Assembly: GCA_024399065.1 (NCBI GenBank)
Contig: JAKSIB010000011.1
Location: 1 to 64,000, forward strand
Direction of reading: 5' to 3'
Length of the DNA: 64,000 bases
Source of the DNA: Fibrobacter sp.
GTDB taxonomy: Bacteria > Fibrobacterota > Fibrobacteria > Fibrobacterales > Fibrobacteraceae
The notes below the pieces were generated by a model. It was not told the origin of the DNA. It saw only the letters and a list, made by a program, of their open reading frames with translations, and made no database searches. Positions within the stretch are counted from its first letter, which is position 1. Every line of letters starts with the position of its first letter. Of this stretch, positions 25,187-34,851 are shown one piece after another. The translations under genes were made by a program, and so were the position numbers.

Positions 25187-26980
25187 TTACTTTGCGGGGC
25201 AGCCGTCGAGGGTTTCGAACTTGCCCTTGATCACGGTAACGATCTTGGTATTGGTGTTGGCGCCGCGCTTGAACTTGATTTCGCCATACACACCCTTGAA
25301 GGTGCCGATGTTGTTGATGGCGTTGGTCAAGGAGCTGGAGCCCTTAGCCATGGCGGTAAAGACGATATTTGCAGCATCGTAGCTGAGGCCGGAAACCTTG
25401 TCTTCGCCCGGTTCTTCACCCCAACGTTCCTTGAAGGCGCTAGAAAAGTCCTTGAGGCTCTGGTTGTCGCGGCCCATGTCGAGAGCAGGCACGCTGAAGT
25501 AGGAGCTATCCACCAGACGCTTGCCCTGGATCAAGAGTTCGCGGCCATACCAGCCGGAAGTTCCCAGGAAGGTGCCGGAGATTTTGTTGAAGGCAGCCTG
25601 GCCAACCATGGAGCCAGCATCAGCCGGATTGGTAGCCGGAATGAAGATACCCGGAATATTGAAAGTGGAGTCGCGCATGGAGAGCATACGTTCCTTGGCA
25701 TTCACTGCATCCAGGTCGGAAGCGCCACGGGCAATGTTTCTACGACGGTTCAGCTGCTTGAAGCGAACATCGCGGAGCAGGTTGAATTCGGTCTTGTAGT
25801 CGGGACGGCCTTCTTCGTAGTTGCGGAAGGCAATCATGCTACCGCCGCGGCGTTCCACAGCCTGGGTAAAGCTCTGGGACATGGCGGAACCGTAATCACC
25901 CAAGGGGCTCAGCACTGCGAATTCGCGAATGTTCAGGCACTTCACGGCAAAGTCCGCAATGCTCTGGGCCAAGTTGTCCATGGTGATGTTCACCTGGAAA
26001 ATGTTCGGGCCCATCTTGGCGATACCGTCGTCGGTAGCAGTCGGGGTGAGCATCGGAATATTCTGGAAGTTGCTGCCCAGCCAAGCGCCAACGGTTGCTG
26101 CCGGGGCACTCATGATGGGGCCGATAACAGCAACGATGCTGTCCTGGTTCACAGCCTGCTGGGTGCGGAGCAAAGCCTGGGAAGCGTCGGCACGGGTGTC
26201 GGCAACGCGGATGTTGACCTTACCCTGAAGACCAGCCTGTTCGTGGGCCAGCATGACGCCCTGGATTGCGGCAGCACCGAATTCGGCAAAGTCACCAGAA
26301 AGGGGAGCAAGCACAAGGATGGTGGGCTGGCCTGCACCAGTACCATCGAGAGATTCCATACCCTTCTTGGCGGTGTTGGAAAGGTTTTCAGCAACGTCTG
26401 CAGCGAGAACCTTCTTGTACCAGTAGCGGGCGGCGCGGAAACGCTTTGCGTTCTGGCATTCACGACCGATCTGCAGCTGCATCCAGCCGATAACGTCCTT
26501 GTCCACCGGGAACTTTTCCAGGAGAGCCTGGAGCTGGTCGGCGTTCAGGAGGGAAGCGGCCAAAGTCTGGATAACCACGTCCTTGGTGCGGCTACGTGCA
26601 GCCGGATTCTTGGAGTAGGCCAAGATGCGGAGCATGGATTCAACGCCTTCATAAACGGCGCCCTTTTCCACGGAAACGATGGCGCTAGCCAATTCCATAC
26701 GTTCGCGGTAGTCCGACTTAACGTAGTATTCCAGGAATCGGGAGGAAACCTTTTCAGCTTCATCGCGGTTGTGTTCGCGGAGGTAGCATTCAGTAAGCAT
26801 CACTGCGGCCTTTTCGCCGGAGGACTTACGGAAGCTGGACTTATAGACCTTTTGAAGGGCCGAAATTGCTTCAGAGTAGTTGCCGTTCTGAATCAGGGAC
26901 TTTGCATTGCCCAAGTCATCTTGAGCGAAGATGGAGGTCGCAAGACCTGCGGCAAGAACCAGAGGAAGGATACGTTTCAT
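25187..26980 (-). CDS. LpoA-like protein: helical repeats plus type I periplasmic-binding fold
   Basis: This 597-residue exported protein has a signal peptide (MKRILPLVLAAGLATSIFAQ). TPR-like helices span ~22-210, and a Leu/Ile/Val-binding-protein-like domain (Peripla_BP_6) spans ~220-595 (ILVLAPLSGDFAEFGAAAIQ, VAVIGPIMSAPAA, FAVLSPLGDYGSAMSQ, GLSYDAANIVFTAM). This architecture resembles LpoA, an activator of penicillin-binding proteins, or an amino-acid binding protein. No ABC genes are nearby. It starts three bases after the stop of the preceding small gene, so they form an operon. Confidence 0.8.
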   Translation of the reverse strand: MKRILPLVLAAGLATSIFAQDDLGNAKSLIQNGNYSEAISALQKVYKSSFRKSSGEKAAVMLTECYLREHNRDEAEKVSSRFLEYYVKSDYRERMELASAIVSVEKGAVYEGVESMLRILAYSKNPAARSRTKDVVIQTLAASLLNADQLQALLEKFPVDKDVIGWMQLQIGRECQNAKRFRAARYWYKKVLAADVAENLSNTAKKGMESLDGTGAGQPTILVLAPLSGDFAEFGAAAIQGVMLAHEQAGLQGKVNIRVADTRADASQALLRTQQAVNQDSIVAVIGPIMSAPAATVGAWLGSNFQNIPMLTPTATDDGIAKMGPNIFQVNITMDNLAQSIADFAVKCLNIREFAVLSPLGDYGSAMSQSFTQAVERRGGSMIAFRNYEEGRPDYKTEFNLLRDVRFKQLNRRRNIARGASDLDAVNAKERMLSMRDSTFNIPGIFIPATNPADAGSMVGQAAFNKISGTFLGTSGWYGRELLIQGKRLVDSSYFSVPALDMGRDNQSLKDFSSAFKERWGEEPGEDKVSGLSYDAANIVFTAMAKGSSSLTNAINNIGTFKGVYGEIKFKRGANTNTKIVTVIKGKFETLDGCPAK

Positions 26981-26983
26981 AGT

Positions 26984-27298
26984 TTAATCTTCCACGGTGG
27001 ACTGAACCACTTCGTGTTCTTTCTTGATTTGCTTTTGGAGGGATTCCGGCAGTTTTGCCCAGTCCATGATATCTACACGGAACGGGAGACCACTATCTAC
27101 GAAAGCCTTTTCCACAGACGTCATAACCTCAAAAGAGAGAGGTTTTTCGGAAATCGCTACCAATTCGAGTTCGGTTTCAGGGGTAAGATCTACGCCCGAG
27201 ACGCGTGCGCCATGGGCCCAGACTTCCATGCCTTCGAAATGGAGGGCAATGATCCTCTGAACGGTTTCCAATTGATCGGTTTCAATGCATAATGCCAT
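26984..27298 (-). CDS. Degenerate minimal nucleotidyltransferase (MNT-like)
   Basis: This 104-residue cytoplasmic protein has the layout of the MNT/NTP_transf_2 domain: ETVQRIIALHFEGMEVWAHG, then GARVSG, then TELELVAI, and FRVDIMDWAKLPESLQKQI. Usual members have GS and SDxDL. Here these are Gly30-Ala31 and Thr42-Glu43-Leu-Glu45, so the metal-binding aspartates are glutamates and the serine is lost. Catalysis is doubtful. No HEPN partner is adjacent. It is the first gene of a two-gene operon with the LpoA-like protein. Confidence 0.75.
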   Translation of the reverse strand: MALCIETDQLETVQRIIALHFEGMEVWAHGARVSGVDLTPETELELVAISEKPLSFEVMTSVEKAFVDSGLPFRVDIMDWAKLPESLQKQIKKEHEVVQSTVED

Positions 27299-27495
27299 AT
27301 TGCCGCCAAATATAGTTTATTAGAGTGCCGGACCACGCCCAAAACAGGGGTTCCGACCCTCCTACTCCTTTTTTACCCTAAAAATTACTGAACAAATGTA
27401 TAATAATTTTGTATCTGCGGCAAGCCGGATTGCACCGTAGAACCCAAAGATCGGCCAAAACGTCACCAACAAACTAAAAAGATTATATTCAAAAC

Positions 27496-29145
27496 ATGAA
27501 AAAGTTTGCGTGTTTAGGATTAATGCCCTTCTTTATGTGGGCATGTGGAGACAATGGGAATAACGTCAATGGTAACGAAATCGGCGACGATATTTCAAGT
27601 TCATCTATCGAGAATTTGCCTATTGAAAGCCTGCCGGAAAGTTCCTCCAGTATCGACCTGCCGAGCAGTTCCACCGAATCCAGTAGCTCAAATGCCATCT
27701 CCAGCAGTTCTTTCGCAAGCTCAAGCTCTAGTGAAACGCCCTTTGTCGGCGATACAACAAAAGTAGTTTATCAACTAAAACCTTTCGAAGGTCCTTTGGC
27801 CAATCCCCACAAGGGCTTTACGGTTCCTACAGGCGGCACCTGGGTCTTTGACCCTTCCCTTCTATATGGCCCATACGGTGCCAACGGAAACAAAGCATGG
27901 GACTTGGTCACTTATGGCTCCGGTTACCAGCAATGGAACAAGTTGAATCCTGCGAAAGATGTTTACGACTGGACGGAGTTGGACAAGTTACTAGACGCTC
28001 TTGAACAACACGGCATGGGTTATGCACTCCGCGTATTGCCCTACACGCCCTCACACATTACAGGAAACGATACTCCCACAGAGAAATACGACTGGACTCC
28101 TAATTTCGTTTACGAGATGGGCGCCAAAAAGACTACCGCCACACTTCAGGGAAAAGGCTACAAGGCACAAGTTCCTGTTTGGGATGACCCAATCTATTTA
28201 CAGGCCGCAAAAGATTTCGGAACGGCACTTGCTGCAAAGTACGATGGAGACCCTCGCATTGAATATATCGACGTCCGCAGTTTTGGGGAATGGGGTGAAT
28301 GGCACGCCTCTCACCTAGACGGCAGCGAAATGCCCTCCGCCGAAATTGAAATGGACATGCTGAAACATTACGCTTCTGTTTTCAAGAAGACCCAGTTGGT
28401 GTTGCCCTCAAACGGCTCCGGTGATGTTTACACCTATGCATTAAGCCTCGGCATTACAAAACGTGACGACGGATTTATCGGTATCCCGGGAAGGCCCGAT
28501 TCTTTGGTACGCGCCTACAAGGCAAATCTGCCCACCATCGCAGAAAATATTGCCGGCTACACCACCATGTTACAGTACACCGATGTGGTGCCCGGGAATT
28601 ATTACAAGTGGACTCCCGACCGTTGGGTAAGCGCCATTAAAACCGCACACTTGACTTATTATGTTCTGGACCAGGACAGCGACGGTGGAGAAAAATTCTA
28701 CCAAGACAACAAAGCTCTGGCAGATTCCATGACTCATGTTATTGGCTACAATTTCAAAATTGAAGAGGCTGAACTTTTGACCATTACTGGTGACAAGGAA
28801 ACAAAAAACGCATTGAACATTACGGTGAAAAATTCCGGCGTTGCACCGTGTTTCTTTGACGTGTATGTGGTGGCGGAATTCGTAAACAGCGATGGAGAAG
28901 TTCTTTCTCAGTTAGGCGAAACCATCAAGATTGAAAAGGGCACCTTCCATGACGAAGACGTTCGCAAATTCTCGTTTGCAAATGTCGTACCTGCAAAAGA
29001 GACCAATGTGGCAGCACTGCCTGGTGTAAGCGTGGCGTTATCCATCTACGAAAGCGAAGAAGCATTCAAGGCAGGAAAAAAGCCCACCGTTAGATTCGAT
29101 AACGACGGGCTTCAGGAAAATAACAAGTTGCTTTTAAGGCAGTAG
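27496..29145 (+). CDS. Lipoprotein with DUF4832-type TIM-barrel glycosidase-like domain
   Basis: This 549-residue lipoprotein has lipid Cys17 (FFMWACGDNG). A Ser-rich linker (~32-84) is followed by a DUF4832/GH42-like domain: ANPHKGFTVPTGGTW, a barrel with LLDALEQHGMGYALRVLPYT, and a catalytic-looking strand IDVRSFGEWGEWHASH. The C-terminal ~120 residues form a beta-sandwich (NALNITVKNSGVAPCFFDVY). Members are thought to process polysaccharides, but the substrate is unknown. It is a single gene. Confidence 0.82.
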   Translation: MKKFACLGLMPFFMWACGDNGNNVNGNEIGDDISSSSIENLPIESLPESSSSIDLPSSSTESSSSNAISSSSFASSSSSETPFVGDTTKVVYQLKPFEGPLANPHKGFTVPTGGTWVFDPSLLYGPYGANGNKAWDLVTYGSGYQQWNKLNPAKDVYDWTELDKLLDALEQHGMGYALRVLPYTPSHITGNDTPTEKYDWTPNFVYEMGAKKTTATLQGKGYKAQVPVWDDPIYLQAAKDFGTALAAKYDGDPRIEYIDVRSFGEWGEWHASHLDGSEMPSAEIEMDMLKHYASVFKKTQLVLPSNGSGDVYTYALSLGITKRDDGFIGIPGRPDSLVRAYKANLPTIAENIAGYTTMLQYTDVVPGNYYKWTPDRWVSAIKTAHLTYYVLDQDSDGGEKFYQDNKALADSMTHVIGYNFKIEEAELLTITGDKETKNALNITVKNSGVAPCFFDVYVVAEFVNSDGEVLSQLGETIKIEKGTFHDEDVRKFSFANVVPAKETNVAALPGVSVALSIYESEEAFKAGKKPTVRFDNDGLQENNKLLLRQ

Positions 29146-29208
29146 AATTTTGAATTAGCGGTCCAAAATTTGCAGTCAAAAAACAGCACGCAAAATTAAC
29201 GCACGGAA

Positions 29209-30411
29209 CTATCGTTCAAAATTCAAGACCCACATTTCAGTGTCGCTGCCTACACGTACCGGCGGGCCCCAGGAATCAACACCAGAAGTTACGAGCCACT
29301 TGGTATTATCAAGAATACCGAAGCCCACGCTCAAGCGCCAGAACAAATCAATGAAAACGGTTCCCGGGAAGAACTGTCCGTCGTGAGTGTGTCCACTGAG
29401 GGCAAGATCCGGAAGGCGACCGTCGTAATCCTTTTCAATTCCCTTGGGCTGATGGTCCAACAAAATCCAAGGAATATTTTGGAGCTTCGCAGATTCCTCG
29501 GAAGCTAACTGAGCGCCAGGAACAAGATCTGCCAAAGGCTTGCGAGTTTCTTCGCGAGTGCGGGAAACCTGGAAATCTGTACGGCCGGTAAAGCAAGCGA
29601 CAGGCTCAATCGCCTGATTAGAACTGCCCGCCGGGAAACAAGCAGTAGAATCGTCGAGAACCACAAAGCCGTTACGACGGAGCCAGCCCATGGGATCAGA
29701 ACCGTTACGTTCCATGTAGCCTTCATGATTCCCATTGATAGCCACAGCGGCAATCTTCGCCGTGGAAGCCAACTGTTTCACCAGCTTGTCGTAGCCCTGG
29801 GCAGTCATCACAGAATCGTGAATGTCCGCAAGGTCGCCACCGAACAAAATGAAATCCGGCTTGATGCTCTTGGCTTCGGAAACCATACGTTCCAACTTGG
29901 CGGGTTTGGAAAGCATATCCAAGTGAAGGTCGCTAAAGAACATGGCAGTAAAGTTCTTTTGTTCTGCAACAGGGGCCGCAGCAGAATCTGTTACCTGACT
30001 TTGTGCCACGCGATTTTCCAGCTTGATGGTTTCAAAACGCAGCTCGTAGTTTTCGTTGTGCTGCATACCGTAAGTCAGGAACACCACGGTCAACGCAAAG
30101 GAAATTCCAAAGAGAAAACCGGCTTGGCGCTCGGCATCGGGCTGAAGCAAACGCTTCTTGGTCTTGAGGCGTCGAACAATGCGGAACACATCCCACAAAA
30201 GAAAAATCCACAAGGCCTGACAAAGCCAGATGATCATTAGCGTCTGAAGATAACTGAAGATGACGCTATTACGGTACAGCATAAAGCTGCCGATGGTGAC
30301 GATGATGTAGGCGCCTGCAATCAGGGAACCTTTTACACCGGATTTTACTTGGCGAATGTTCCAGAAGAAAAGTCCGAGGAGCGCGAGAATAAGAATGAAT
30401 CCAATAGCCAT
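29209..30411 (-). CDS. Membrane-anchored metallophosphoesterase (YkuE-like)
   Basis: This 400-residue protein has four hydrophobic N-terminal segments (~1-20, 30-50, 55-75, 95-115). A calcineurin-like phosphoesterase domain from ~155 has the metal motifs FFSDLHLD, FGGDLAD, INGNHEG, LLDHQP and LSGHTHDGQ. YkuE-type enzymes act on phospholipid or UDP-sugar phosphoesters (UDP-diacylglucosamine hydrolases are relatives). The first ATG is 30411. It overlaps the start of the divergent antiporter gene by 17 bases. Confidence 0.88.
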   Translation of the reverse strand: MAIGFILILALLGLFFWNIRQVKSGVKGSLIAGAYIIVTIGSFMLYRNSVIFSYLQTLMIIWLCQALWIFLLWDVFRIVRRLKTKKRLLQPDAERQAGFLFGISFALTVVFLTYGMQHNENYELRFETIKLENRVAQSQVTDSAAAPVAEQKNFTAMFFSDLHLDMLSKPAKLERMVSEAKSIKPDFILFGGDLADIHDSVMTAQGYDKLVKQLASTAKIAAVAINGNHEGYMERNGSDPMGWLRRNGFVVLDDSTACFPAGSSNQAIEPVACFTGRTDFQVSRTREETRKPLADLVPGAQLASEESAKLQNIPWILLDHQPKGIEKDYDGRLPDLALSGHTHDGQFFPGTVFIDLFWRLSVGFGILDNTKWLVTSGVDSWGPPVRVGSDTEMWVLNFER

Positions 30412-31714
30412 AATCAAAAAATACAAAAATTACCTAAATTTGTTTGTGATGCTTATTGCTCTTGCCATTGGATTCGTACTGCTGATGACCTACGGAAAAA
30501 TCCGCGGGTTCGGATTCGCTGAACTTTTTAAAGTGGCGGGAGCAGGAGTTGCATCGGTCAAGAACATTGCCATCGTCATGTTGCTTGTGGGCGCATTGAC
30601 TGCTCTTTGGCGAGCTACGGGTACCATCGCATTTATCGTGAGTCTTGCTTCAGGCGCGTTAACGCCGGGGTTGTTTTTACCGGCATCCTTTCTGCTGTGT
30701 GCCGCAATTTCCATTTTAACGGGAACATCTGTAGGGACTGCAGCCACCATGGGCGTCATTTGCATGACGGTGGGAAACGCCATCGGGATTGATGCCGCCA
30801 TTTGCGGCGGCGCGATTTTGTCGGGCGCGTATTTCGGAGACCGCTGTTCCCCGGTTTCAACGTCTGCGCTTCTTGTTGCCGAAGTAACAGGAACGAATCT
30901 TTACGACAACATCCGCGGAATGATTCGCACCGGATGGATTCCCACTGTAATCGCCTTGGCCGTTTACGCCATCCTCGGATTTTTTGCTGACGCACAGAGC
31001 GCCGCCGCAAACGTATCCGAAATCTTCGCGAAGTATTTTAATCTGCATTGGTACATGGCACTGCCCGCCATCTCCATCTTGGTGCTGGCACTGTTCCGCA
31101 TCAACGTCAAGATCAATATGCTTATAAGCATCGCCATCAGTATCGCAATTTATTTTATAGGTGGCGGAACGATTGACACAGGCGACATCAATTCACAAGT
31201 CGCGGGCATTGCAGATTTTGCGAACATCCTGAAAATTATGTTCTTCGGTTTCGACGCCCCCGAAGAAATCGCCGCTATGCTTAGCGGCGGTGGCATGCTC
31301 AGCATGATGAAACTGATTCTCGTTGTCATCATATCGCTGACTTACGCAGGCCTCTTCAAGCTCCTAGGCATCCTCGAAAAGATGAACCTCGTGATAACTC
31401 GTCTCGCACAAAAAGTTTCATCCTTCGGCTGCGTGACACTTACCGCCATCGCTACTTGCGCTCTAGCCTGCAATCAGACCTTATCCATCGTGCTTACCAA
31501 CGACATTTGCCAAGGCATCATGCCCAACGAAAAAGAACGCGCCATCGCTTTGGAAAACACATCTGTCATCATCGCCCCACTGGTGCCCTGGACCGTAGCA
31601 AGCCTTGTTCCCCTGGGAGCCATCAACGCTCCCACCACAAGCATCCTGTTCGCATTCTTCCTGATTTTAACACCCGCTATCCAGTGGATCGCAAGCAAGA
31701 AAAACATTAAATAA
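30395..31714 (+). CDS. NhaC-type Na+/H+ antiporter
   Basis: This 439-residue polytopic inner-membrane protein has about 11-12 segments. NhaC-family signatures are present: GTSVGTAATMGVICMTVGNA, the block GAYFGDRCSPVSTSALLVAE, TGTNLYDNIRGMIRTGWIP, and the late ALACNQTLSIVLTNDIC. Members exchange Na+ or carboxylates for protons. ATG 30395 is preferred; the next candidate at 30449 would remove part of the first segment. It overlaps the divergent phosphoesterase gene at the 5' end and is followed by a terminator. Confidence 0.85.
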   Translation: MNPIAIIKKYKNYLNLFVMLIALAIGFVLLMTYGKIRGFGFAELFKVAGAGVASVKNIAIVMLLVGALTALWRATGTIAFIVSLASGALTPGLFLPASFLLCAAISILTGTSVGTAATMGVICMTVGNAIGIDAAICGGAILSGAYFGDRCSPVSTSALLVAEVTGTNLYDNIRGMIRTGWIPTVIALAVYAILGFFADAQSAAANVSEIFAKYFNLHWYMALPAISILVLALFRINVKINMLISIAISIAIYFIGGGTIDTGDINSQVAGIADFANILKIMFFGFDAPEEIAAMLSGGGMLSMMKLILVVIISLTYAGLFKLLGILEKMNLVITRLAQKVSSFGCVTLTAIATCALACNQTLSIVLTNDICQGIMPNEKERAIALENTSVIIAPLVPWTVASLVPLGAINAPTTSILFAFFLILTPAIQWIASKKNIK

Positions 31715-31747
31715 AAAAACGCGGCCATTCGGTCGCGCTATTTTTAT
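31713..31747. terminator. Bidirectional terminator
   Basis: AAAAAAACGCGGCC / GGTCGCGCTATTTTT lies between the convergent antiporter and phosphatase genes and touches both stop regions. Confidence 0.78.
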
Positions 31748-32247
31748 TTCAGCATCGCATTTGCAATAATGTGATTCAGCAGGCCATCACAGCCTTCATT
31801 TACATCGCGCCAAGTGGCATCAAAATTTCCGGTGTACCAAGGGTCCGCTACATCACCAGGGCGGCGTGTCCAATCCATCATCATGGTGATTTTCCGCGCA
31901 TCATCCTTTAACTGGGCCGGAGATAAATTCCAGCGCAAGTTCCGCAGATTATTTCTATCCATCAAGATGATGTAATCATAATGATCGTAATCCCGCTGAG
32001 TCATCTGACGTGCAGCATGTCCATCGCAATTGATCCCATGGGAGTTCAGCATACGGCGTGCTGGCGGATAAACCGGGTTTCCAATTTCCTCGGTGGAAGT
32101 GGCCGCACTGCGAATTTCAAAATCCTCAGCAGAAAGGCCGACCTTGCGCAAGTCCTCTTCACGGGCCTGCACCATATCCTTCATCACATATTCCGCCATA
32201 GGACTGCGGCAAATATTTCCATGACAAATAAAAAGAATCTTGATCAT
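31744..32247 (-). CDS. Low-molecular-weight protein tyrosine phosphatase
   Basis: This 167-residue cytoplasmic phosphatase has the P-loop CHGNICRSPMAE at residues ~8-19, with the nucleophilic Cys8. The general-acid loop DPWYTGNFD lies near the C-terminus. Relatives dephosphorylate tyrosine kinases of polysaccharide export or arginine-phosphorylated proteins. No kinase is adjacent. The start MIKILFIC is taken at 32247. The gene is slightly longer than usual owing to an insertion at ~28-40. Confidence 0.93.
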   Translation of the reverse strand: MIKILFICHGNICRSPMAEYVMKDMVQAREEDLRKVGLSAEDFEIRSAATSTEEIGNPVYPPARRMLNSHGINCDGHAARQMTQRDYDHYDYIILMDRNNLRNLRWNLSPAQLKDDARKITMMMDWTRRPGDVADPWYTGNFDATWRDVNEGCDGLLNHIIANAMLK

Positions 32248-32266
32248 TAGTTGCAATTATAGAATT

Positions 32267-32298
32267 AAAAAATGCACGAATTGATCCGTGCACTTTTT
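32267..32298 (-). terminator. Terminator of the secreted zincin-like gene
   Basis: AAAAATGCACGaattgatCCGTGCATTTTT-type stem: TGCACG pairs with CGTGCA, flanked by A and T runs, just past the stop of the gene ending at 32320. Confidence 0.78.
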
Positions 32299-32319
32299 GA
32301 CTTCTTGAATTTTACAATT

Positions 32320-34725
32320 CTATTTCACAACAGTAACGCTTTTGACTTCGCGGTAGGTTCCTGTAGAAACCTTCACGATGTAGGTTCCCTGCGGAAGACC
32401 TGCACTATTCAAGTCAAGATATTCCTGATATTCACCAGCCGGTTTGACTCCAGAAATACTCTGGTACAAAAGCGCACCATACGGAGAATACAAACTGATT
32501 TTCACATTATCCTGCTGTTTGATAGCATACCTAATTTCAAGAACTCCGCGACGATTCTTTAACGACATATTTTTAGCGGGTCCCCGATTCTTGAAAGCAA
32601 TGGCTGTGGGGATTTCAGAGGTTCCCTCAGAAGAAGCATCATTGGCAATTTTTACAGTGATATTGTAAACGACCATCTTGCTTCCGCTCATAAAGCCTTG
32701 GGCAAACTTGTAACTTTCCCCAGCAGCAACTCTATTGGGATAATGTCCTAAAGAAATTTTGCTTTCTTCCAAGTTCCACTCAGCAAATACATAGGCGTTT
32801 TCACCCCATTCAACAACTTCCCCATTTTTACCGAACCAATGTCCCGGAGCATGGGCTGTAGAATTGGTATTGATAGAACCATCTGCATTCAAAGCAAAGA
32901 AAGTTGCGTTCGTAATGCTACTAGCAGAAATTCCAAGAGCCTCCGCAAGCTTTTCGGATTCAAATTCAACACTTGACGTTCCATAATCTTCACTGATTTG
33001 AACCGTTGCAGAAACTTCAATCTTTACCGTATCCGTTACGGCAATAGAAGAGCTGCTGGATTCGACACTAGAGGAACTATTCGGCTTCACGCTGCTAGAA
33101 CTACTACCGGGAACAACAGAAGAACTAGAAGAAACGCTGGAGCTAGAGGAACCCGGCTTAATGGATTCACCAATTTCCGGCCAGTCATACTTCAGCACAA
33201 AATTATTGTAGTACTTTGTATTGGCATCGCCCGCGCCACTCAAACCTTCTTCAAGCTTAATTTTGTAATTGTAATGGTTCTTGCGAATATCTTCGTTGCC
33301 CGTGTACTGATAATCGGTATTTACAACCACAGCGAAGACCATCTGGGAACCATTCGTTGCAGAAGGAGCCTTGTCCAAACGGAGAGTTACCGCACCTTCG
33401 CCAGTAATGGGTTCACTATAAACCGGGGTGCCATCAGTAGCGCGGTAGCAAAGCAGATAATTCATATTGGTGTTATTGGAATTATTGCCCACGTTGTAGA
33501 ATGAAACCTTCACCTGCTTTGCACCAGAGGAAACCTTCAGCGGAATAACGTTGGATCCAGACCAACCCGGGGTTGTTGCTTCGTCGGGAATTAAATATTC
33601 CCCGTTTGCAGCCATGGTCTGATAAGGAGTCATTTTCCAGGTATTTCGATACTGGTTGTTATCCCAATAGTACTGTTCTTCGTAGCTAGTACCCCCGAAG
33701 TTGTTATTCAGCAAATTCTTGATTTCTTCCGACCATTTCTTCATATCCAGCAAGGCCATCCTTGCACGGAATTCAGTAATGAGTCTACGGGTCGCCTCAG
33801 GACCCAAGCCTTTTTCCAAGGCATAAGTTTCAAGAAGATAGGTGGTCTTGCCGTAGGCATTTCCATAAATCCAACGTACGGAACCTGTACCGAGCCAAGT
33901 CCCCATAAAGGTGGGGAAAATGTTGCTGTACTGAGAACCACCCAAAAGATAGCGCTGATTCTTGCCAGTTACACCTTGTGCGCCCGGGCCACCAAAAGTT
34001 CCATCCACAAGCCAGCCAGAGTAACATTCAATAGGCATGAAGGGAGCAATAACTGTCGCCGCATTCAAGAAACCCATACCACTATAAACACCTTCGCGGT
34101 GGGAGAACATATCCTGCTGAATCCAGGTATTGCCCGCTTCCTGGAACCAGTGAGCTTGTTTTGCGCCAGGATAGCCGTTAGTCATGGAGTGAATTCCTTC
34201 GTGAATCATGGCATCCATCTGAGCCACACGATCACGGTAAGGACAACTGGTATTGAAACTGTAAAGCGGATAGAAAGAAGCCGCCACAGCGGTATAGCCA
34301 GCGACATAAGTTTGCCAACCACCAGTAGTATCCGACTTGGCACCACCCGCACAAGTGCCGGAGCCGTAATAATAGACAGCACTGTACTTACCTTCCTGTG
34401 CCTGGGCATCAGGGGCCCAACCCAAGGTATCATAAAGATACGTAAAATCGGTATCGTATTTCTTTAGAATACTGTCGATGGTTACATCGGTAATTCGGGC
34501 ATCGCGATCCTTGCCCCAATAGAAAGCCCACCACTTGCCAGCCTTCTTACCGGTAACTCCAGAGCAGTTATTATTGAATTCCGTAGGCGGCTTAATTTCA
34601 CCTAAGTTGGATTTCGTATCATAATCCAGATCAGAGCGATAAGTCGGCCATGTATAGGCATCACCATTGGCGGCGAAAGAAAATGCACTTGCAACAAGCA
34701 AGGCACCGAGTACCTTTTTTTCCAT
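32320..34725 (-). CDS. Secreted zincin-like protein with DUF4859 and T9SS-like C-terminus
   Basis: This protein of about 801 residues has a signal peptide (~1-19). A metalloprotease-like domain (~20-350) contains His175-Glu-Gly-Ile-His179 and Glu196 in AHWFQEAGN, a gluzincin-style zinc site. A beta-sandwich follows (~385-510), then a serine-run linker (~525-565). A DUF4859 domain (~575-690) contains HWFGKNGEVVEWG, and a sorting-like tail ends LPQGTYIVKVSTG...VVK. It probably works outside the cell or on its surface. ATG at 34734 is an alternative start. The zinc role is inferred from spacing. Confidence 0.8.
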   Translation of the reverse strand: MEKKVLGALLVASAFSFAANGDAYTWPTYRSDLDYDTKSNLGEIKPPTEFNNNCSGVTGKKAGKWWAFYWGKDRDARITDVTIDSILKKYDTDFTYLYDTLGWAPDAQAQEGKYSAVYYYGSGTCAGGAKSDTTGGWQTYVAGYTAVAASFYPLYSFNTSCPYRDRVAQMDAMIHEGIHSMTNGYPGAKQAHWFQEAGNTWIQQDMFSHREGVYSGMGFLNAATVIAPFMPIECYSGWLVDGTFGGPGAQGVTGKNQRYLLGGSQYSNIFPTFMGTWLGTGSVRWIYGNAYGKTTYLLETYALEKGLGPEATRRLITEFRARMALLDMKKWSEEIKNLLNNNFGGTSYEEQYYWDNNQYRNTWKMTPYQTMAANGEYLIPDEATTPGWSGSNVIPLKVSSGAKQVKVSFYNVGNNSNNTNMNYLLCYRATDGTPVYSEPITGEGAVTLRLDKAPSATNGSQMVFAVVVNTDYQYTGNEDIRKNHYNYKIKLEEGLSGAGDANTKYYNNFVLKYDWPEIGESIKPGSSSSSVSSSSSVVPGSSSSSVKPNSSSSVESSSSSIAVTDTVKIEVSATVQISEDYGTSSVEFESEKLAEALGISASSITNATFFALNADGSINTNSTAHAPGHWFGKNGEVVEWGENAYVFAEWNLEESKISLGHYPNRVAAGESYKFAQGFMSGSKMVVYNITVKIANDASSEGTSEIPTAIAFKNRGPAKNMSLKNRRGVLEIRYAIKQQDNVKISLYSPYGALLYQSISGVKPAGEYQEYLDLNSAGLPQGTYIVKVSTGTYREVKSVTVVK

Positions 34726-34851
34726 AATCCACATCCCATTTTAGGACGCCACAATAGCGTGACATCCTTACACATTCAAAATGTATTTCAATGGAGTTTG
34801 GAATACAAGATTTTGGAATATTCCAGCGTGTTAAAGTGTGTTTAAAATGTG

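Noticed and set aside
33036-33160. Serine-codon runs as possible repeats or a CRISPR-like array
   Set aside because: They are in-frame serine linkers of a secreted protein with no regular spacers; the same applies to other linkers in the window.
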